Shown here piece after piece: positions 1-9,000 of a DNA stretch of 64,000 nucleotides; position 1 is the stretch's first letter, and every line of letters starts with the position of its first letter. The translations under genes were made by a program, and so were the position numbers. The notes under the pieces were generated by a model. It did not search any database and was not told the DNA's origin. It saw only the letters and a list, made by a program, of their open reading frames with translations. Origin of the DNA: Paenibacillus sp. FSL R7-0204 (GTDB lineage Bacteria; Bacillota; Bacilli; Paenibacillales; Paenibacillaceae); assembly GCF_038002225.1 (NCBI RefSeq), contig NZ_JBBOCA010000001.1, positions 4,650,001-4,714,000 on the forward strand, written 5' to 3'.

Positions 1-115
1 GGAGCGTATCGCTCGTCATCCCTGCTCACATTCCTCTCGTTATCAAAGCTTTACCTTGAGTATGTATCCTACAAGTATAACAGCCTTGTTACGCAGAGTG
101 AAATCAACGTACCTC

Positions 116-745
116 TTAGCTTATTGCACCTACGGCCTTCATCCAGGCATCGGCGATTAAGGCATGTCCGGCAGGCGAAGGGTGTACGCCATCCGCCGCC
201 CAGTAGGCAGGTTCAGCCTTGACGGATGCCGCTGCGAATAGGCCATCCAGCGGCACGAGTACAGCGCCGTATTCACGGGCCAGCTCACGGACTACGTGGA
301 TTTTGGGGTCCAGATCCTGACGCCAGCCCTTGCGGTCTTCCGGCACCGGCAATACGAACGGCTCCACCAGCACCAGCTTGGCATCCAGTTGCTGCTTGGT
401 CCGTTCAATCAGATCACGGTAGGACGACTCGAATTCAGCCGCTGTAGTCTCCTGCCCGGAATCATACCACCGCCAGGTATCATTTATGCCAATATAGATA
501 GACACCCAGGTTGGCTTCAGCGCAAGACAATCCCGCTCCCAGCGCTCTTGCAGATCGACCGCCCGGTTGCCGCTGATTCCGCGGTTCAGGAACGTAAGAT
601 TCTTCTCCGCATACTGAAGGCCAAGCCGGGCACCCGCCATCAGCGCGTAACCTACACCCAGCGATGAGGCATCGGCGTAATTGCGTCCACAATCCGTGAT
701 ACTATCCCCCTGGAACAGGATGATATCGTTCTTTTGAAATGGCAT
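116..745 (-). CDS. SGNH/GDSL-type esterase/lipase family hydrolase
   Basis: Cytoplasmic SGNH hydrolase of about 210 residues that probably cleaves acyl or acetyl esters. The block I motif FQGDSITD lies near the N-terminus (catalytic Ser), the block III GIND motif is in the middle, and the DGVHPSPAGH block V near the C-terminus supplies the Asp-x-x-His pair, so all catalytic elements are present. The start is placed at 745 because AGGAGG lies 9 nt upstream; the longer open frame to 871 has no ribosome site. There is no signal peptide. Many Paenibacillus carry such proteins near carbohydrate-acting genes, where they are assigned as acetyl-xylan or rhamnogalacturonan-type esterases, but the substrate cannot be read from the sequence. 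Confidence 0.9.
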   Translation of the reverse strand: MPFQKNDIILFQGDSITDCGRNYADASSLGVGYALMAGARLGLQYAEKNLTFLNRGISGNRAVDLQERWERDCLALKPTWVSIYIGINDTWRWYDSGQETTAAEFESSYRDLIERTKQQLDAKLVLVEPFVLPVPEDRKGWRQDLDPKIHVVRELAREYGAVLVPLDGLFAAASVKAEPAYWAADGVHPSPAGHALIADAWMKAVGAIS

Positions 746-849
746 GCCTGAAATCCTCCTATGAAAACGTAGTATGTAAACATGATCATTATAGCAAAAT
801 GATATTCCTGCGGACACGTTTTCATAGAAAATTATTCCTGCCTGCAAAT

Positions 850-890
850 AGAAATCCCCCTGAACTGCCATATGACAGCCCCAGGGGGAT
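850..890 (-). terminator. Rho-independent terminator after ndh
   Basis: A 9-bp perfect stem (854-862 with 882-890, core CCCCCTG/CAGGGGG) lies 15 nt downstream of the ndh stop codon and is followed on the minus strand by a short T-rich tract. Confidence 0.7.
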
Positions 891-904
891 CTTAGGATAA
901 AAGA

Positions 905-2083
905 TTAATAGGCCAGGCTGAACAAGCCATGGATATGAGTCAGGTAACGGATGTTACTGGCTTCCTTCATCAGCGTGGCCGGCAGACCCTTCAGCGGAGT
1001 GGAGTTACCGCCGACAATGGCTACCCCGTCTTTGCGTCCGAGGCTGGCGAGTGTGCCGGAATTGACCGGGCTGAAGGCTTCCAGCGGCTTATCATTAAGA
1101 TAAGCGAACAGATTGTAGCCAATCAGCTCACCCATCTGCCAGGCGATCTGTGCCGTTGGCGGATAAGGACGGCCATCCGGTGCAAAGACAACAGCGCTGT
1201 CTCCGGCTACAAATACATTAGGGTGTGAAGCGGACTGCAGGAACTCATTCACCGTGGCCCGGCCGCGGTTGACTTCAAGACCGGATTCGCCAACCAGCGG
1301 ATTGCCCTGTACCCCGCCGGTCCAGACGAAGGTGTTCGCCACAATCTGCTGGCCATCCTTCAGATCAATCGTATTGTCAACCACCTTCGTAACCGGAAGA
1401 CCCGTCAGGAACTGCACCCCGCGCTTCTCCAGGCTGGCCGTAGCGCGCTCAATCAGATGATCCGGCAGGACGGGGAGAATCTTCGGACCCGCCTCAACGA
1501 GCAGCAGCTTGATCTCAGCAGGATTAACTCCGTATTGCTTAGTCAGCTTAGGCAGAATGTCGGCAATTTCGCCTACCAGCTCAACGCCGGTCAGTCCGCC
1601 GCCGCCGATCAGAATCGTAGCATCTGCTGCGTTGCGGGTTTTGGAATAGTCACGAATCCGGTCTTCAATATGACGGCGAATCCGCAGCGCATCTGCTGCT
1701 GATTTCAGCACCATGCTGTACTCTTCAAGTCCCGGAATACCAAAGTATGCAGTCGTGCTGCCCAGACCGACAACGAGCGCATCATAAGTCAGCATAACGC
1801 CGTCCGAGAGAATAACCTGTTTGTTCTCTGCGGAGAACGAGTTGACCTTGGCGATTTTCAGATCAATATCTTTACCGGCGAACAGCTTCGCCAGCGGCAT
1901 GGCCACCGCCTGTTCAGACGCACTGCCCGCTGCAAGCCGGTGCAATTCCGTAATAATCTGATGTGTCGGATATTGATTGACTACCGTAATTTTGGCTTCC
2001 GCTTTGCTCATATATTTACGAACGGTTAAGGCACTGAGCAGACCGCCATAGCCTGCACCTAGAATCACTATATGTTTTGACAT
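905..2083 (-). CDS. ndh: Type II NADH dehydrogenase (NDH-2)
   Basis: Single-subunit, peripheral-membrane NADH:quinone oxidoreductase that feeds electrons to menaquinone without pumping protons. The N-terminal FAD Rossmann motif GAGYGG and a second dinucleotide motif IGGGGLTGVE mid-protein are visible, and the C-terminal VFVAGDSA segment fits the FAD-binding end of the pyridine nucleotide-disulphide oxidoreductase fold. Starting at the second ATG of an ATGATG pair (GGAGG 7 nt upstream) gives 392 residues, the usual family length. It lies 31 nt after the DUF1641 gene on the same strand, the same order as yjlC-ndh in Bacillus subtilis, where Rex represses the operon. Confidence 0.93.
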   Translation of the reverse strand: MSKHIVILGAGYGGLLSALTVRKYMSKAEAKITVVNQYPTHQIITELHRLAAGSASEQAVAMPLAKLFAGKDIDLKIAKVNSFSAENKQVILSDGVMLTYDALVVGLGSTTAYFGIPGLEEYSMVLKSAADALRIRRHIEDRIRDYSKTRNAADATILIGGGGLTGVELVGEIADILPKLTKQYGVNPAEIKLLLVEAGPKILPVLPDHLIERATASLEKRGVQFLTGLPVTKVVDNTIDLKDGQQIVANTFVWTGGVQGNPLVGESGLEVNRGRATVNEFLQSASHPNVFVAGDSAVVFAPDGRPYPPTAQIAWQMGELIGYNLFAYLNDKPLEAFSPVNSGTLASLGRKDGVAIVGGNSTPLKGLPATLMKEASNIRYLTHIHGLFSLAY

Positions 2084-2114
2084 CATAATTCCTCCATCAT
2101 TAAGTATTACGGGT

Positions 2115-2552
2115 TTATTTGCCCGATTGACGCTCACCGCTGACCTGCAGATAGGCATTCATGAACCGGAGAGCCTTCTGTACCTGCGGGTCCTTGATCA
2201 TCTTCATCATGCCGAACAGGCTGATGGTTTCGCTGCTTGCCTCCGCGCGGTCCTTCGCTTCAATGACAGTGGCCGCCAGATTCTTGGCCGTGCCCACCAC
2301 AGGACCCGCCATTTCCTTAATCGCACCGACTGTATCATTCTTAAGTACTTCATCCGTGGCCACCGACTGCACAAAATCTAGTGATTTGGACAATACACTG
2401 ACCATTTGTGTGATCTGCGGCAGCTGCTCGACCAGTACCATCAGAGATTGCTGAACCTCCGGCTTCAAGAGCTCTTTCAGCACATCCTCTCTGGGAAGAG
2501 CTGCTTCTGGTATTTCTTGTTCAGGAAGATTTTGGGTAACGGTTTCTGACAT
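2115..2552 (-). CDS. yjlC: DUF1641 family protein (YjlC-like)
   Basis: Small 145-residue helical protein of the DUF1641 family. The diagnostic part is the C-terminal segment with LFGMMKMIKDPQVQKAL, preceded by leucine-rich helices. AAGGAGA sits 7 nt before the ATG. It is the first gene of a two-gene operon with ndh. B. subtilis yjlC has the same partner, and related DUF1641 proteins accompany formate dehydrogenase-like genes, so a role in membrane redox chemistry is likely but not biochemically defined. There is no signal peptide or obvious membrane span. Confidence 0.85.
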   Translation of the reverse strand: MSETVTQNLPEQEIPEAALPREDVLKELLKPEVQQSLMVLVEQLPQITQMVSVLSKSLDFVQSVATDEVLKNDTVGAIKEMAGPVVGTAKNLAATVIEAKDRAEASSETISLFGMMKMIKDPQVQKALRFMNAYLQVSGERQSGK

Positions 2553-2614
2553 ATCGAAGTCTCCTTTTACAAATCGTATTCTTGCATACTGACATCCAAT
2601 GAAACTATGTGACT

Positions 2615-2644
2615 ATTATAACACTCTATTTGTTATTATTGTCA
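2615..2644 (-). promoter_or_regulatory. Promoter of the DUF1641-ndh operon
   Basis: On the minus strand a perfect -10 (TATAAT, complement of 2615-2620) lies 18 nt from TGACAA (complement of 2639-2644). The -35 is embedded in an 11-bp palindrome, ATTGTCACAAT (2638-2648), which could be a repressor half-site. Confidence 0.55.
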
Positions 2645-2670
2645 CAATCTTTTTGCCTTTGCAACCTATT

Positions 2671-2690
2671 TTTGTGATTTTTATCACTCC
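2671..2690. promoter_or_regulatory. Rex/Fnr-like operator
   Basis: TGTGA-N6-TCACT dyad (TTTGTGATTTTTATCACTCC). It matches the TGTGA-N6-TCACA core shared by Fnr/Crp sites and resembles Rex boxes. It lies between the divergent ndh operon and nitroreductase promoters, upstream of the ndh -35. In B. subtilis Rex controls yjlC-ndh, so Rex is the preferred reading; Fnr remains possible. Confidence 0.5.
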
Positions 2691-2757
2691 CTCATCAGTT
2701 TTATCGGACTCAGTCGTTTAATCAGGTTAAATTTACAAATTATTATGTTTTTCCTCA

Positions 2758-2786
2758 TTGACGTATGCAAAGAGTCGTGATATCTT
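2758..2786 (+). promoter_or_regulatory. Promoter of the nitroreductase gene
   Basis: TTGACG at 2758-2763, a 17-nt spacer, then an extended -10 TGA-TATCTT ending at 2786, about 90 nt before the start codon. Confidence 0.5.
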
Positions 2787-2875
2787 AAGCAAGTAACTTA
2801 ATGTAAGTTCATTAATTAATATCAGCAATTGATTATAACTAAGCAGCATACATAATTAGATGGAGGTAATGACTT

Positions 2876-3493
2876 ATGAGTACTTTTTCCGAATTGGTGC
2901 AATCCCGCAGATCAGCTAATAATTTCGTGGAAGGTGTTACCATCCCGCAGAGTGAGCTTGAAGAGATGTTCTCCCTGGCCCGTCTGGCCCCCTCAGCTTA
3001 TAATCTTCAACATGCACATTATAAGGTAATCAGCGATGACGGCATGAAGGAAGCCATCCGCAAGGACGCGTATGGCCAATACAAGATCCACACTGCTTCT
3101 GCTGTTATTGTGGTGCTGGGTGACAAGAATGCCTATCTGCAGGCTCCTGAAATCTATAGCGGGCTTAAGCTGCTGGGAGCGATGAGCGAAGATGCTTACG
3201 AGCAAACCATTCAATCCATTAACGATGCTTATACCGGGAATGACGCATTCCAGCGGGATGAAGCGATCCGCAATGCTTCTCTGTCGGCGATGCAGTTCAT
3301 GCTGATTGCCAAGGATAAGGGCTGGGATACCTGCCCGATGATCGGCTTCGATCCGGAGGCTGTGAAGGCTACCCTCGGTCTGGGCGACCATATGGTTCCG
3401 GTAATGCTGATTACGATCGGCAAGGACAACCAGCACAAGATCAGACCGCGCGGCTACCGCAAGCCGGTTAATGAGTTTGTTGAATTCATCTAA
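2876..3493 (+). CDS. Nitroreductase family protein (NAD(P)H-dependent FMN oxidoreductase)
   Basis: A 205-residue member of the FMN-dependent nitroreductase fold, similar in length and layout to Bacillus YdgI/YodC. The N-terminal SRRSANNF segment (arginine-rich FMN phosphate site), LAPSAYNLQH (residues about 35-44) and the C-terminal RPRGYRKP loop are hallmarks. Such enzymes act in the cytosol as homodimers and reduce nitroaromatics, quinones or flavins. GGAGG stands 9 nt before the ATG. It is transcribed divergently from yjlC-ndh across a region with a Rex/Fnr-like site, so redox control of both units is plausible. A strong hairpin follows the stop. Confidence 0.88.
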   Translation: MSTFSELVQSRRSANNFVEGVTIPQSELEEMFSLARLAPSAYNLQHAHYKVISDDGMKEAIRKDAYGQYKIHTASAVIVVLGDKNAYLQAPEIYSGLKLLGAMSEDAYEQTIQSINDAYTGNDAFQRDEAIRNASLSAMQFMLIAKDKGWDTCPMIGFDPEAVKATLGLGDHMVPVMLITIGKDNQHKIRPRGYRKPVNEFVEFI

Positions 3494-3494
3494 T

Positions 3495-3535
3495 AAAAAG
3501 GGTCTTCCGGTTAAACCACCGGAAGACCCTTTTTG
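3495..3535. terminator. Bidirectional rho-independent terminator
   Basis: Perfect 12-bp stem (3500-3511 with 3518-3529), 6-nt loop, A-run on one side and T-run on the other. It separates the nitroreductase gene from the convergent gene at 3567. Confidence 0.92.
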
Positions 3536-3566
3536 TATATAATCCTGCCGTATTATCAATCCATAC

Positions 3567-4190
3567 TCACCGCGCATACTGCAGAATCGCCACAGCCGCA
3601 CGCTCCTGCCGCTCCACATCCGTGCTGTTCAAGGCTGCCTTCAGGACAGCCAGCGCCTGTGCTACTGTAGCTTCATCCACCTGAACCGGACAGGCACCGG
3701 CGGCACTCCCGCCATCCCCTGCCTGATTCCCCAGCCAGAGATCGATTCGGGCTGCGGGCAGCACTCCTGAATAGGCAGTTATTCTGCTGTCAGAGGCAAG
3801 CAGCTCTGCTACAACCGGATTAACCGCCGCGAGAGGCAGACTCTTCAGCCAGGTGACACCGCGCCGGTGGGCTGTACTATCCTCTGCGCCGCTATGCCGG
3901 GTATCATAGAAGTAATCGCCAAGATCCCCCAGGTATACCCACTCTTCATCGGCAATCAGCACATAATCCCCATCCTGCATCGCATTGACGAAGGTATTCA
4001 GGGTATGGGTTGCACCCTCCAGCTCCTGCCCGCGGTAGCCGGCGGCAGCTAACTTGCTGCTGATCTCTTCTCTGCTATGCTTCTCCAGATCACCCGTACT
4101 GGGATAGCCTGCACATATATAATTATCCTCCAAAAAGGACTTCAGCAGCCCGCTGCCGAGTTCCTCAAGCTTCATTCCATACAAGCTCAT
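3567..4190 (-). CDS. Hypothetical protein with an Mrr-N-like sensor segment
   Basis: 207 residues, with no full-length family recognised. Residues about 65-115 (FVNAMQDGDYVLIADEEW, then VYLGDLGDYFYD and HRRGVTWL) resemble the small barrel-like N-terminal segment found in Mrr/McrB-type restriction proteins. No nuclease domain or PD-(D/E)xK motif follows. The C-terminal third is alanine-rich and helical and looks like a truncated HEAT-type stretch. There is no signal peptide or membrane span. A ribosome site AAAGGA lies 7 nt upstream of the ATG. It stands alone, convergent with the nitroreductase. Function unknown. Confidence 0.7.
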   Translation of the reverse strand: MSLYGMKLEELGSGLLKSFLEDNYICAGYPSTGDLEKHSREEISSKLAAAGYRGQELEGATHTLNTFVNAMQDGDYVLIADEEWVYLGDLGDYFYDTRHSGAEDSTAHRRGVTWLKSLPLAAVNPVVAELLASDSRITAYSGVLPAARIDLWLGNQAGDGGSAAGACPVQVDEATVAQALAVLKAALNSTDVERQERAAVAILQYAR

Positions 4191-4735
4191 TTCCGTATCC
4201 TTTCCCTCCCAGGCAAAGCTGCCGGAGTCTACGCAGCATTGAAACCATCCTTTTCATTATACAGCAAAGGCAGTGGGATTTGAATTCAGCAGATTCTAAG
4301 GAAAACGCAGGATAACAGCGCTTACAAGATCTTTTTCCAAACAGGAAGTGCAAATTTGAAAATTTCGGCTTTTTACTATTCTCCGCACGGACGGTATAAT
4401 TCAATTATCAGCTCAAGGAAACAGACACTGCAGGAAGAACGTAAGCCAGGGCAGAATCTCCGGCAGCTAATCTTAAGCAGCGCTCCTCCTTGTGACTGAG
4501 ACTATATCTTTGATCCTGACATTCCCGCCTGAAGTGAGTCCCTGCACGAAACGGTATGAGCTTCTTAAAGCTCACTGGCTTCACAGGCCCCATCCAATCG
4601 TGGTAAGCGGATCAGTTGAGAGCAGTTTGAATGTGCAGGATAGGCAAATATACTGCCGCCTCGGACCATTTCTACCCGGCTGAGTACAAAGGATAGGATA
4701 AGGAGTCTGAGACTAACATGGGTATAGTGGTAACA
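4191..4735. other. Gene-poor intergenic stretch
   Basis: About 540 nt without a convincing coding frame. Open frames of 60-80 codons on both strands lack ribosome sites and domain signatures. No tRNA or riboswitch was recognised. Confidence 0.5.
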
Positions 4736-4784
4736 ATATAAACCTCTATTGTTGATTCAGTACATCAACAATAGAGGTTTATAT
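4736..4784 (-). terminator. Long perfect inverted repeat, probable terminator
   Basis: About 20-21 bp perfect inverted repeat (4736-4756 with 4764-4784) around a 7-nt loop, 30 nt downstream of the anti-sigma-like gene. The stem is longer than usual for a terminator, so a small mobile-repeat origin is possible. Confidence 0.6.
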
Positions 4785-4813
4785 GTGTTTGCATGGTCTT
4801 ACGCTGTTCTATG

Positions 4814-5806
4814 TTAACGCAGGCCTTCCGCCACTTTTAGCAGCATCTCTCTGGTGACTTCAGGCAATCCGGTCCCTACCTCATGCATTATATTTCTCTC
4901 CTCGTTCTCCCGCAGCTCAATCCAGCGGATGTAAGCATAATAGCCATTGCTGTTATACTCATAGGCCTGGTGATCCTCCACATACAAGGCCTCCTCAGAA
5001 CCTACCTTCAGATGCTCAACCTTTGTATCCGCCCAGACATCAGACATTAGCTGTGCCCACGGTGTAAGGGGGGAATAGGTAACGGAGATGAAATCATTTT
5101 CTCCCTTAGGACCTTGATATACCAGTTCAGGTCTTACCGTCCCGGCCAGCTGGTTGGGTACATTGAAGCTCTTGATCCAGGCATAATGATCACCGGGCTT
5201 CAGCCGTTTGGTTAGAACATTAGTGTATTTTTTAACCCAGGAATTATCGGTAATGCCCACCGTACTGTCGGATCTTCCTTCGGCAAAATGATATCCTTCC
5301 GGCAATCTGCCCGGCACGCTCAGCTTACCAGCGACAGGCTCTATAGCCTCCCTCCAGCTCTCGATATCCTTGAATATCTGCGGACGGTTAATCATACGGA
5401 GCTCTTTCATTCCGTTTGGCCTGGCAATTAACAGCATAGCCGATTCATTCACTCCTAGCTGAGACTGAATGTCCCCAATCATCCGCCGGGTCTTGTTGCC
5501 AAAGGCTGCAGATTCATTCTCTTCCTGCTGAATGTTCACTTCCAAGCTGGTGGCTCCATAGGTAACCTGCCATAGCCGCTCCGCACCATAGACCACGCCT
5601 CCGAAGAGCATCAGTCCGCAGAGTACCAGGGCGATCCTAGCTGTCCCGCGCACGCGCACGGGCCTCCCGGTAAGAATATTTCTTCTCTGCTGCGGCTGAT
5701 GGAATTGCTCAAAGCTCGCTGCTAACCGCTGCTCCAGCGGCTCCGGCATCGTTGTATATTGTTTATACCTGTTGAACTTCTGTTTCAGTTGACTTTCGGC
5801 AGACAT
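4814..5806 (-). CDS. Anti-sigma-factor-like single-span membrane protein
   Basis: About 330 residues. The N-terminal ~60 residues are cytosolic and basic, a single hydrophobic span follows (RIALVLCGLMLFGGVVYG, about residues 55-75), and a large extracytoplasmic domain with a DUF4367-like pattern (PEGYHF...; YxGxxxxISVTYSP) makes up the rest. This is the layout of ECF anti-sigma factors in Paenibacillus. The start is set at the internal ATG (5806) because GGGGGA stands 6 nt before it. It overlaps the 3' end of a sigma-factor fragment (5785-6009), the expected sigma/anti-sigma order, but the sigma gene is truncated, so this protein may no longer have its partner. Confidence 0.72.
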   Translation of the reverse strand: MSAESQLKQKFNRYKQYTTMPEPLEQRLAASFEQFHQPQQRRNILTGRPVRVRGTARIALVLCGLMLFGGVVYGAERLWQVTYGATSLEVNIQQEENESAAFGNKTRRMIGDIQSQLGVNESAMLLIARPNGMKELRMINRPQIFKDIESWREAIEPVAGKLSVPGRLPEGYHFAEGRSDSTVGITDNSWVKKYTNVLTKRLKPGDHYAWIKSFNVPNQLAGTVRPELVYQGPKGENDFISVTYSPLTPWAQLMSDVWADTKVEHLKVGSEEALYVEDHQAYEYNSNGYYAYIRWIELRENEERNIMHEVGTGLPEVTREMLLKVAEGLR

Positions 5807-6009
5807 GTCCATTCCCCCTTCATCTCCTCGTCCGCTGTAAATGCCACATTCTGGCGCAGCGCCTTATGGTGCCTGGATTTGGCGGTTCCCAGCGGTATGT
5901 CCAGGGCCGCTGCAATCTCGTCATAGCCGGCCGAAGGTTCCCTTAATGTGCAATTTATTACATCCTGACATATCAAAAACCGGCTGCCCATGAATTTCAT
6001 CATGTGCAA
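5785..6009 (-). pseudogene. Truncated ECF sigma factor, region 4 only
   Basis: Only the C-terminal part of an ECF sigma factor remains. The helix-turn-helix of region 4.2 reads YDEIAAALDIPLGTAKSRHH, and then the frame runs into the anti-sigma-like gene. Regions 2 and 3 (normally about 110 upstream residues) are absent: the frame upstream has no sigma homology before the end of the GH74 gene at 6057. No ribosome site stands before the first ATG. It probably lost its 5' part by deletion. Confidence 0.75.
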
Positions 6010-6056
6010 CCGGTTCTTTTGCTGCCGCCGGAACCTCCCTGGCTATGCGTTACAGA

Positions 6057-9000
6057 TTACAAGGGCTCATTCCCCCATACCAGACTGCCGGAGATATAGG
6101 CCGGAAGCTTGGCCCAATCCGCAGGAGCTGTGCCTGCTGGATTGAAGGAATAATCGCCGGTCTGGGAGTAATTGCTCCAATCTGCCTTGGAGGCCCGCAT
6201 CTGAATATCTATGCTGGCTCCCGGAGCAAGCGAGCCTGCTGCTGCTGTGAAGCCCAGCTCCAGGTAATGATCCGCGCCGCTCAAGGCTGCCGGAAGCTTC
6301 ACGAACGTCCCAGTCACATTGGCGCTCCCTACCTGCGACCAGTCACAGAAGAAATTCTGGGCCTGCTCGCCATCACTCGTGTAATAATATCTGAGCTTCA
6401 CATCAGCGAGGGAGACCGCAGCCGTGCCGGTATTCACCAGCTTGATCCGCGGGCTGAGGGCATTGACAGCATTAGCCGTGCTGCTATTAAACATCTGGAC
6501 CTTCAGACCGCCGTCCACCGGCGCTGTCGTATCTGTTACCGTGACCGCCAGGCTCTGCGGTGCGCCGGCACTGAACTGGAAGCTCAGCGTGGTTGTTCCC
6601 GCAGCCTGTGCTGCCAGATAGGCCTTGTGGATCGTTACAACCGACCCGCTCACTGTATAATCCGTTCCGGCGGTTAACACTGCCGGGCCGTTTTTAATAG
6701 AAGCTAAAGTATTCCCGTTCAAGGTCATCGCTATTTCGATGTCGCTCTGATTGCCCGTCTTCTTGTCGAAGCTGGCAGTGACTGGTGTTATGGTTGAATC
6801 ATTGGCCGTAGATGTCGTATCTGCCACCGTAACCGTTAAGGTCTTCGCAGCTCCGGCACTGAAATGGAAGCTTAATGTGGTAGTTCCCACAGCCTGCGCT
6901 GCCAGATAAGCTTTATGAATCGTCACTGTTGAACCGCTGACTGTATAATCCGTGCCAGCAGTTAGTGCAGCTGCTCCATTGGTTATGGAATCCAGGGTAT
7001 TTCCGTTCAAGGTCATCGTCACTGCAATGTCGCTCTGATTCCCTGTCTTCTTATCAAAGCTGGCAGTGACCGGCGAAATTAATGAGCCTGCTGCCGGAGG
7101 ATTCACCGGATCAGCATATAAGGTCCCGCGTCCGTTCGTCCCGAGATAGACGCGGCCATAGACGCGCGGATCTCCTGTAATCGCCATATTGATTCTGGCA
7201 TACTGGTGGGCGTCATCGTTGATCCGCACCCAACTGGCTCCGGCGTCATCCGAGCGGAATACTCCTCTTACCCCGTCGATCTGGGCTACCGTATAGAGTG
7301 CCATATAATTCTCACCCGGTGCGGCCTTACCGAATCCGATCAGATCCGCCTCTTCCACATTACTCAGCTTCGTGAAGCTGGCACCTGAGTTGGTGGAGTG
7401 CCATATGCCGTACTTGTCCAGCGGGTGTCCTCCGGCAAACCAGATATCCCCTTCCACGCCTGGCATGGCCTTCAGGCTTACTTGCGCCTGGCTCGGCTGC
7501 AGGCCGTTCACGTTATTGGCTGGCAAGCCGGTCGCAGCCGTAGCTGTGAAGGTGGCTCCGCTATCTGTACTGACATAGAGCTTGCCCTCATAGAAGCCGT
7601 AGAATTTATTCGGATTCACCCGGTCGGATGCTATCTTCGCTCCGGCAGGAATTCCGCTGCTCGCTGTCCAGGAGTTGCCGCCTGACTTGGAGTAAAAGAC
7701 CCCGATATCCGAGGTGCTCCACAGAAGCGCATTCCCACTGGCAGATACAGCTACCTGACCCTGCCCTACCGTGGTACTGCCTCCTTTGGAGGGTTCTGCA
7801 TTCGGCATGTACCAGTTTTTGCCGTTGTCATTCGAGATCCCAATCGACTTACCGTTCGGATATTTCTCTTTGTCCACACCGCCGACACGGACAACATAGG
7901 CCGGGTCCAGCTCCGCATAATCGATACTGTTCGTGCTGGCCCAGGAAGGGCTGGTCTGGAACTTGACCGGTGCCGCTGTTAGATCCTCATACCGGAAGCC
8001 GGACACATCGCCAAGCGCGGTAATCAGGTGGGCACCCGCTGGCGGGCTGATCAGCCCGAGCACTGCGGTCTCTTCTACCCCTTTGGCCATCACGGATATC
8101 TTGACCTTGCCGCCGGTGTCCCAGGCTCCGAGGTTATTCGTACCGTAGATCGTAGCACCCGTGCCGTACATCATCCGGTCCGAGTTGAACGGATCAATCT
8201 CAAGGTCCCCGATCATCCAGCCCATCTTCGGTGCAGGATCAAGCGAGCTCGAAGTCAGCCCAAGATTAAGCCACGGCGCCGCCGTGATGTCCATCTCGAA
8301 CTTGTAGTTGCGCTCCGGATAGAAGCCCCAATCCCAGATCCGGCTCCAGGTCTCTCCGCCGTCCTTACTGCGGAAGATCACCTCGTCCGGCCACCAGGCA
8401 TTAAGGCTGGCGACCATAAGCGTATTCGGATGCTGGGCATCCAGCGCAAGTCCCCCGAAGCCGTAGAAGTTGTCAGCTCCGGTAGTCGGGCTGATGTTTT
8501 TCCAGACGCCGCTGGTTGTGTTATACTTCCAGACCTCGCCTTTGCGTCCGTCATACGGCCCGACCCCGTCACTATAGGTAAGGTACAGATCGCCGGTTGC
8601 CGACAGCTCCCCATGATGCGGAAGCAGGCCTACCGGCTGCCCCGGCAGCGCTGACCAGGTTGCACCTCCATCTGTGCTGCGGAACACACTTTTAGCGGTA
8701 TCCGCGACACCGACATAGATCGTCTGGGTAGCTTGTCCGGCAGAGCCCGTGCTTTTATCAAAAGTAATCCAGGACAAGCCCACGATATCACTCTGATACT
8801 CATTCGCCGGATTCTGAACATACGTCCCTACATTAGTGAAGGAGGTAACCTTAGACCAGGTCACGCCGGAGTCCATACTCTTCCACAGACCGTTCCCGCT
8901 CCGCGCCCCGAAGAACAGGATGCTGTTCTTATTGGGATCAATCACCAGCCGTTCCCCGGCTGAACGTCCTGGCATATTGCCTCCAACCTTGAACGGTAGC

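Noticed and set aside
116..871. Longer start for the GDSL hydrolase
   Set aside because: The 42-residue extension has no ribosome site, while ATG 745 has AGGAGG at good spacing and starts right before the SGNH block.
4408..4593. Short frame upstream of the anti-sigma region
   Set aside because: No ribosome site, no homology pattern, lies in a gene-poor stretch.
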